Positions 61,871 to 64,000 of a stretch of 64,000 nt of DNA are shown here, one piece after another. Under the pieces are notes generated by a model, which searched no databases, was not told where the DNA came from, and was given only the letters and a program-made list of their open reading frames with translations. The stretch is from Oleidesulfovibrio alaskensis DSM 16109. Its GTDB lineage: Bacteria > Desulfobacterota > Desulfovibrionia > Desulfovibrionales > Desulfovibrionaceae. Positions within the stretch are counted from its first letter, which is position 1. The number at the start of each line of letters is the position of its first letter. Position numbers and translations under genes: made by a program. The stretch is from NCBI RefSeq assembly GCF_000482745.1, contig NZ_KI519496.1, forward strand, positions 72,360 to 136,359, read 5' to 3'.

Positions 61871-61969
61871 CACGCCGGGACGCGCTCCGCGGGGGGGCGT
61901 CCCGACGCAACTGCCGGTCCTGTTCTGCGGAACAGGCCGGAACGCGCTGCTATGCGCCGAGGAGAACCC

Positions 61970-63931
61970 ATGAGCCATTCCATCCTGCTGGTAGATGACG
62001 AGGAAGGTATACGCACCGTCCTCGGGCTTTCGCTGGCCGATGCCGGGTACAATGTATCCGTGGCCGCCACCGGAGAAGAGGCCCTGCGACTGTTCGACCA
62101 GTCGCGTCCGGACATCATTCTTACAGATATCAAGATGCCCGGACTTTCCGGTCTTGATCTGCTCAAACGCGTCAAAAACATCGCCCCCGATGTGGAAGTC
62201 ATCATGATCACCGGCCATGGTGACATGCAGCTGGCCATCCAGAGCCTGAAACAGGACGCCACGGACTTCATCACCAAACCCATCAACGACGACGTGCTGG
62301 AAATTGCCCTGAACAGGGCTCATGAACGCATCTCCATGCGCAACCAGCTGCGCGAATACACTGAAAACCTGGAAAACAAAGTACGCGAGCAGTCCGCACG
62401 ACTGGTGGAGGCCGAACGGCAGCTGGCCGCCCAGCAGATGATGGACGGTTTTTCCGTGGGCCTCAAAGCGCTGCTTAACGCCATGGACAGCACGCTGGGC
62501 GGCGTGTTCAACGAACTGCCCTGCTTTGTGGCTGTGCACAGCCGCTATCTGGAAATCATCGCCGCAAACGATCTGTACAGAGAAAAACTGGGCAATCTGG
62601 TGGGCCACCAGAGCTGGGAAGCCTACTACGGGCGGGATAAAGACAGTAACGGATGCCCCGTGCTGACCGCCATACGCGAAGGACGCGGCAGCCGCACCGA
62701 AGAAATGCTGGTGGACAAGACCGGCAAAGGTATTCCCGTGCTGGTGCACACCGCCCCCATTCTCGACAATGACGGCGAAGTGGAACTGGTGCTGGAAATT
62801 TCGGTCGATACATCTGAAGCACGCCGGCTGCACGAAGAACTGCGCCTTACCCGCCACCGCTACGGCCAGCTTTTCGACGAAGCCCCCTGCTACATCACCG
62901 TTCAGGACAAACAGTTCAGAGTGGTGGAGGCCAACCGCAGGTTCCGTGAAGATTTCGGAGACGCCGTGGGAGGTTTCTGCCACGAAGTATTTGTACACCG
63001 CCAGACGCCCTGTACCGGCTGCCCCGTGCAACGCACCTTTAACGACGGCCAGCCGCATCAGTATGAAACCGTGGTCACGTCACGCTCCGGCGAGCAGTAC
63101 AACGTGCTTGTCTGGACGGCCCCCCTGCGCGATGCCGCAGGCAACATCACGGAAGTGATGGAAATGTCGACCAACATCACGGAGCTGCGCAAGCTGCAGG
63201 ACAGACTTTCCAACCTCGGCCTGCTGCTCGGTTCAACCGCACACGGCATCAAAGGGCTGCTTACCGCTCTGGACGGGGGCATATACAGGCTGGGTTCCGG
63301 GCTGGAACGCAACAATACCGAGCGGGTACACGACAGCTACGAAGATATCAGACACCTGACAGACCGGCTGCGCAAAATGGTGCTCGACCTGCTGTACTAT
63401 GCAAAAAAACGCGAGCTGAACTGGGAAGTCGTTCTGGCTTCGCATTTCGCTCCTGAAGTGGCCGCACTTGTCAGACCCAAGGCTGAAGCGCAGAAAGTAC
63501 GCTTTACCATCGAAGTTGCTCCCGATGCAGGAACATTTGAAGCCGATGCCGGCGCACTTTCCTCCGCATTTGTAAACCTGCTGGAAAATGCCGTGGAAGC
63601 CTGTACGGCAGACCGGACTCCGGACAAAAAACATGCAGTACACATGGCCGTCAGCGGCCTGCCGGACAGGGTGGAATTCTGTATCACCGACAACGGGGTG
63701 GGCATGGACAGAGAAACGCGCGAAAAGCTGTTCACGCTCTTCTTCTCCTCCAAAGGTGCCGCAGGTACCGGCATAGGCCTTTTCGTGGCATCACAGACCG
63801 TACAGCAGCACGGGGGCTCCATCTCCGTGGGGTCCGAACCGGGCAAAGGTACAACCTTTGTCATCACACTGCCCCGCACGCTGCCGGATTCCGCCAAGTC
63901 AGAACCCCGTCATCCGGCACCCGCCACCTAG
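61970..63931 (+). CDS. Hybrid sensor kinase with N-terminal receiver and two PAS domains
   Basis: Cytoplasmic histidine kinase of 653 residues; no membrane segment is seen. Receiver 1-120 with phosphoacceptor Asp53 in LTDIKMPG. Coiled coil ~115-150. PAS-like domains ~175-290 and ~300-410, the second rich in cysteine (FCHEVFVHRQTPCTGCPVQ), hinting at redox or metal sensing. HisKA-like H-box STAHGIKGLL near 425, then ATPase N-box LLENAVEAC, DNGVGM and GTGIGLF. AGGAGAACCC precedes ATG 61970. Last gene of the tmc transcription unit as visible. Confidence 0.92.
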   Translation: MSHSILLVDDEEGIRTVLGLSLADAGYNVSVAATGEEALRLFDQSRPDIILTDIKMPGLSGLDLLKRVKNIAPDVEVIMITGHGDMQLAIQSLKQDATDFITKPINDDVLEIALNRAHERISMRNQLREYTENLENKVREQSARLVEAERQLAAQQMMDGFSVGLKALLNAMDSTLGGVFNELPCFVAVHSRYLEIIAANDLYREKLGNLVGHQSWEAYYGRDKDSNGCPVLTAIREGRGSRTEEMLVDKTGKGIPVLVHTAPILDNDGEVELVLEISVDTSEARRLHEELRLTRHRYGQLFDEAPCYITVQDKQFRVVEANRRFREDFGDAVGGFCHEVFVHRQTPCTGCPVQRTFNDGQPHQYETVVTSRSGEQYNVLVWTAPLRDAAGNITEVMEMSTNITELRKLQDRLSNLGLLLGSTAHGIKGLLTALDGGIYRLGSGLERNNTERVHDSYEDIRHLTDRLRKMVLDLLYYAKKRELNWEVVLASHFAPEVAALVRPKAEAQKVRFTIEVAPDAGTFEADAGALSSAFVNLLENAVEACTADRTPDKKHAVHMAVSGLPDRVEFCITDNGVGMDRETREKLFTLFFSSKGAAGTGIGLFVASQTVQQHGGSISVGSEPGKGTTFVITLPRTLPDSAKSEPRHPAPAT

Positions 63932-63946
63932 ACTCCATAACCCCTT

Positions 63947-64000
63947 CCTGCCCGTCGGAGGCATAAACAATCATATCTGAAGTGCCTCCGGCGGGCAGGG
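63947..64000 (+). terminator. Inverted repeat after the sensor kinase gene
   Basis: CCTGCCCGTCGGAGGCA (63947-63963) pairs with TGCCTCCGGCGGGCAGG (63983-63999), one mismatch, 19-nt loop. The window ends before any T tract can be seen, so it is a probable terminator for the tmc operon. Confidence 0.65.

Noticed and set aside
1..64000. CRISPR arrays, insertion sequences, prophage, tRNA or rRNA genes
   Set aside because: I saw no regularly spaced 24-37-bp repeats, transposase or integrase motifs, and no T-loop or rRNA core sequences; the glycan island is not flanked by visible mobile elements.

Overview
The window reads as a high-GC chromosome segment from a sulfate-reducing Desulfovibrionaceae bacterium. 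The clearest pointers are a 148-residue Desulfovibrio-type flavodoxin, a complete transmembrane redox complex operon (Tmc: tetrahaem acidic cytochrome c3, HdrD-like FeS protein, membrane subunit, TmcD) followed by its universal-stress and two-component genes, and a bacterial STT3/PglB oligosaccharyltransferase. From memory the closest match is an Oleidesulfovibrio (Desulfovibrio) alaskensis-like genome; this is inference and was not searched. I found no rRNA, tRNA, CRISPR array, insertion sequence or prophage.

Layout. 0-1.7 kb: the 3' end of prfC and an exported repeat protein. 1.7-11.2 kb: a galactose locus with galT-galK, a LacI-family regulator, galM and a complete CUT1 sugar ABC importer (ATPase, binding protein, two permeases), closed by a 22-bp terminator hairpin. 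Two identical 14-bp operators lie in front of galT and of the regulator. 11.5-14.7 kb: a DksA/TraR-type zinc-finger protein, a fused OlsA/OlsB-like acyltransferase and a DUF523 protein. 14.7-15.4 kb: no credible protein gene, but a near-consensus sigma-54 promoter with clustered TGCACA sites upstream, about 500 nt of hairpin-rich sequence and a strong intrinsic terminator. This is my best candidate for an undescribed element, a sigma-54-driven structured RNA. 15.5-17.2 kb: a small membrane protein and, on the minus strand, an iron-regulated flavodoxin with a Fur box between its -35 and -10 elements, followed by two small ORFs. 17.6-22.4 kb: potABCD polyamine importer and a Fur/PerR-family regulator.

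22.5-50.5 kb is a large divergent surface-glycan or protein-glycosylation island. The minus-strand arm (neuB, acetyltransferase, SpsF-like cytidylyltransferase, glycosyltransferase fused to a degenerate NeuA-like domain, asparagine synthetase, acyltransferase, polysaccharide protein) should make and modify a CMP-nonulosonate. The plus-strand arm starts with an ABC flippase and an HTH/nucleotidyltransferase-like protein. It then carries a pyruvate-aldolase/KdsB/dehydrogenase/HAD module suited to a second CMP-ulosonate, a CDP-6-deoxyhexose module (rfbF, rfbG, RmlC-like, DegT), a 1156-residue fused transferase-aminotransferase, another glycosyltransferase and, at the end, the STT3 oligosaccharyltransferase. 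The simplest reading is that the arms build, flip and transfer one elaborate glycan onto proteins.

50.6-55.2 kb holds housekeeping genes (lipoprotein, tag, AraC/GyrI regulator, ACT protein plus UPF0210 partner, CsaA-like protein). After an AT-rich, gene-free stretch with small palindromes, 55.9-63.9 kb is the tmcDCBA-hyp-usp-RR-RR-HK operon, all on the plus strand. Short 11-14-bp tandem arrays recur at gene tails throughout the window.
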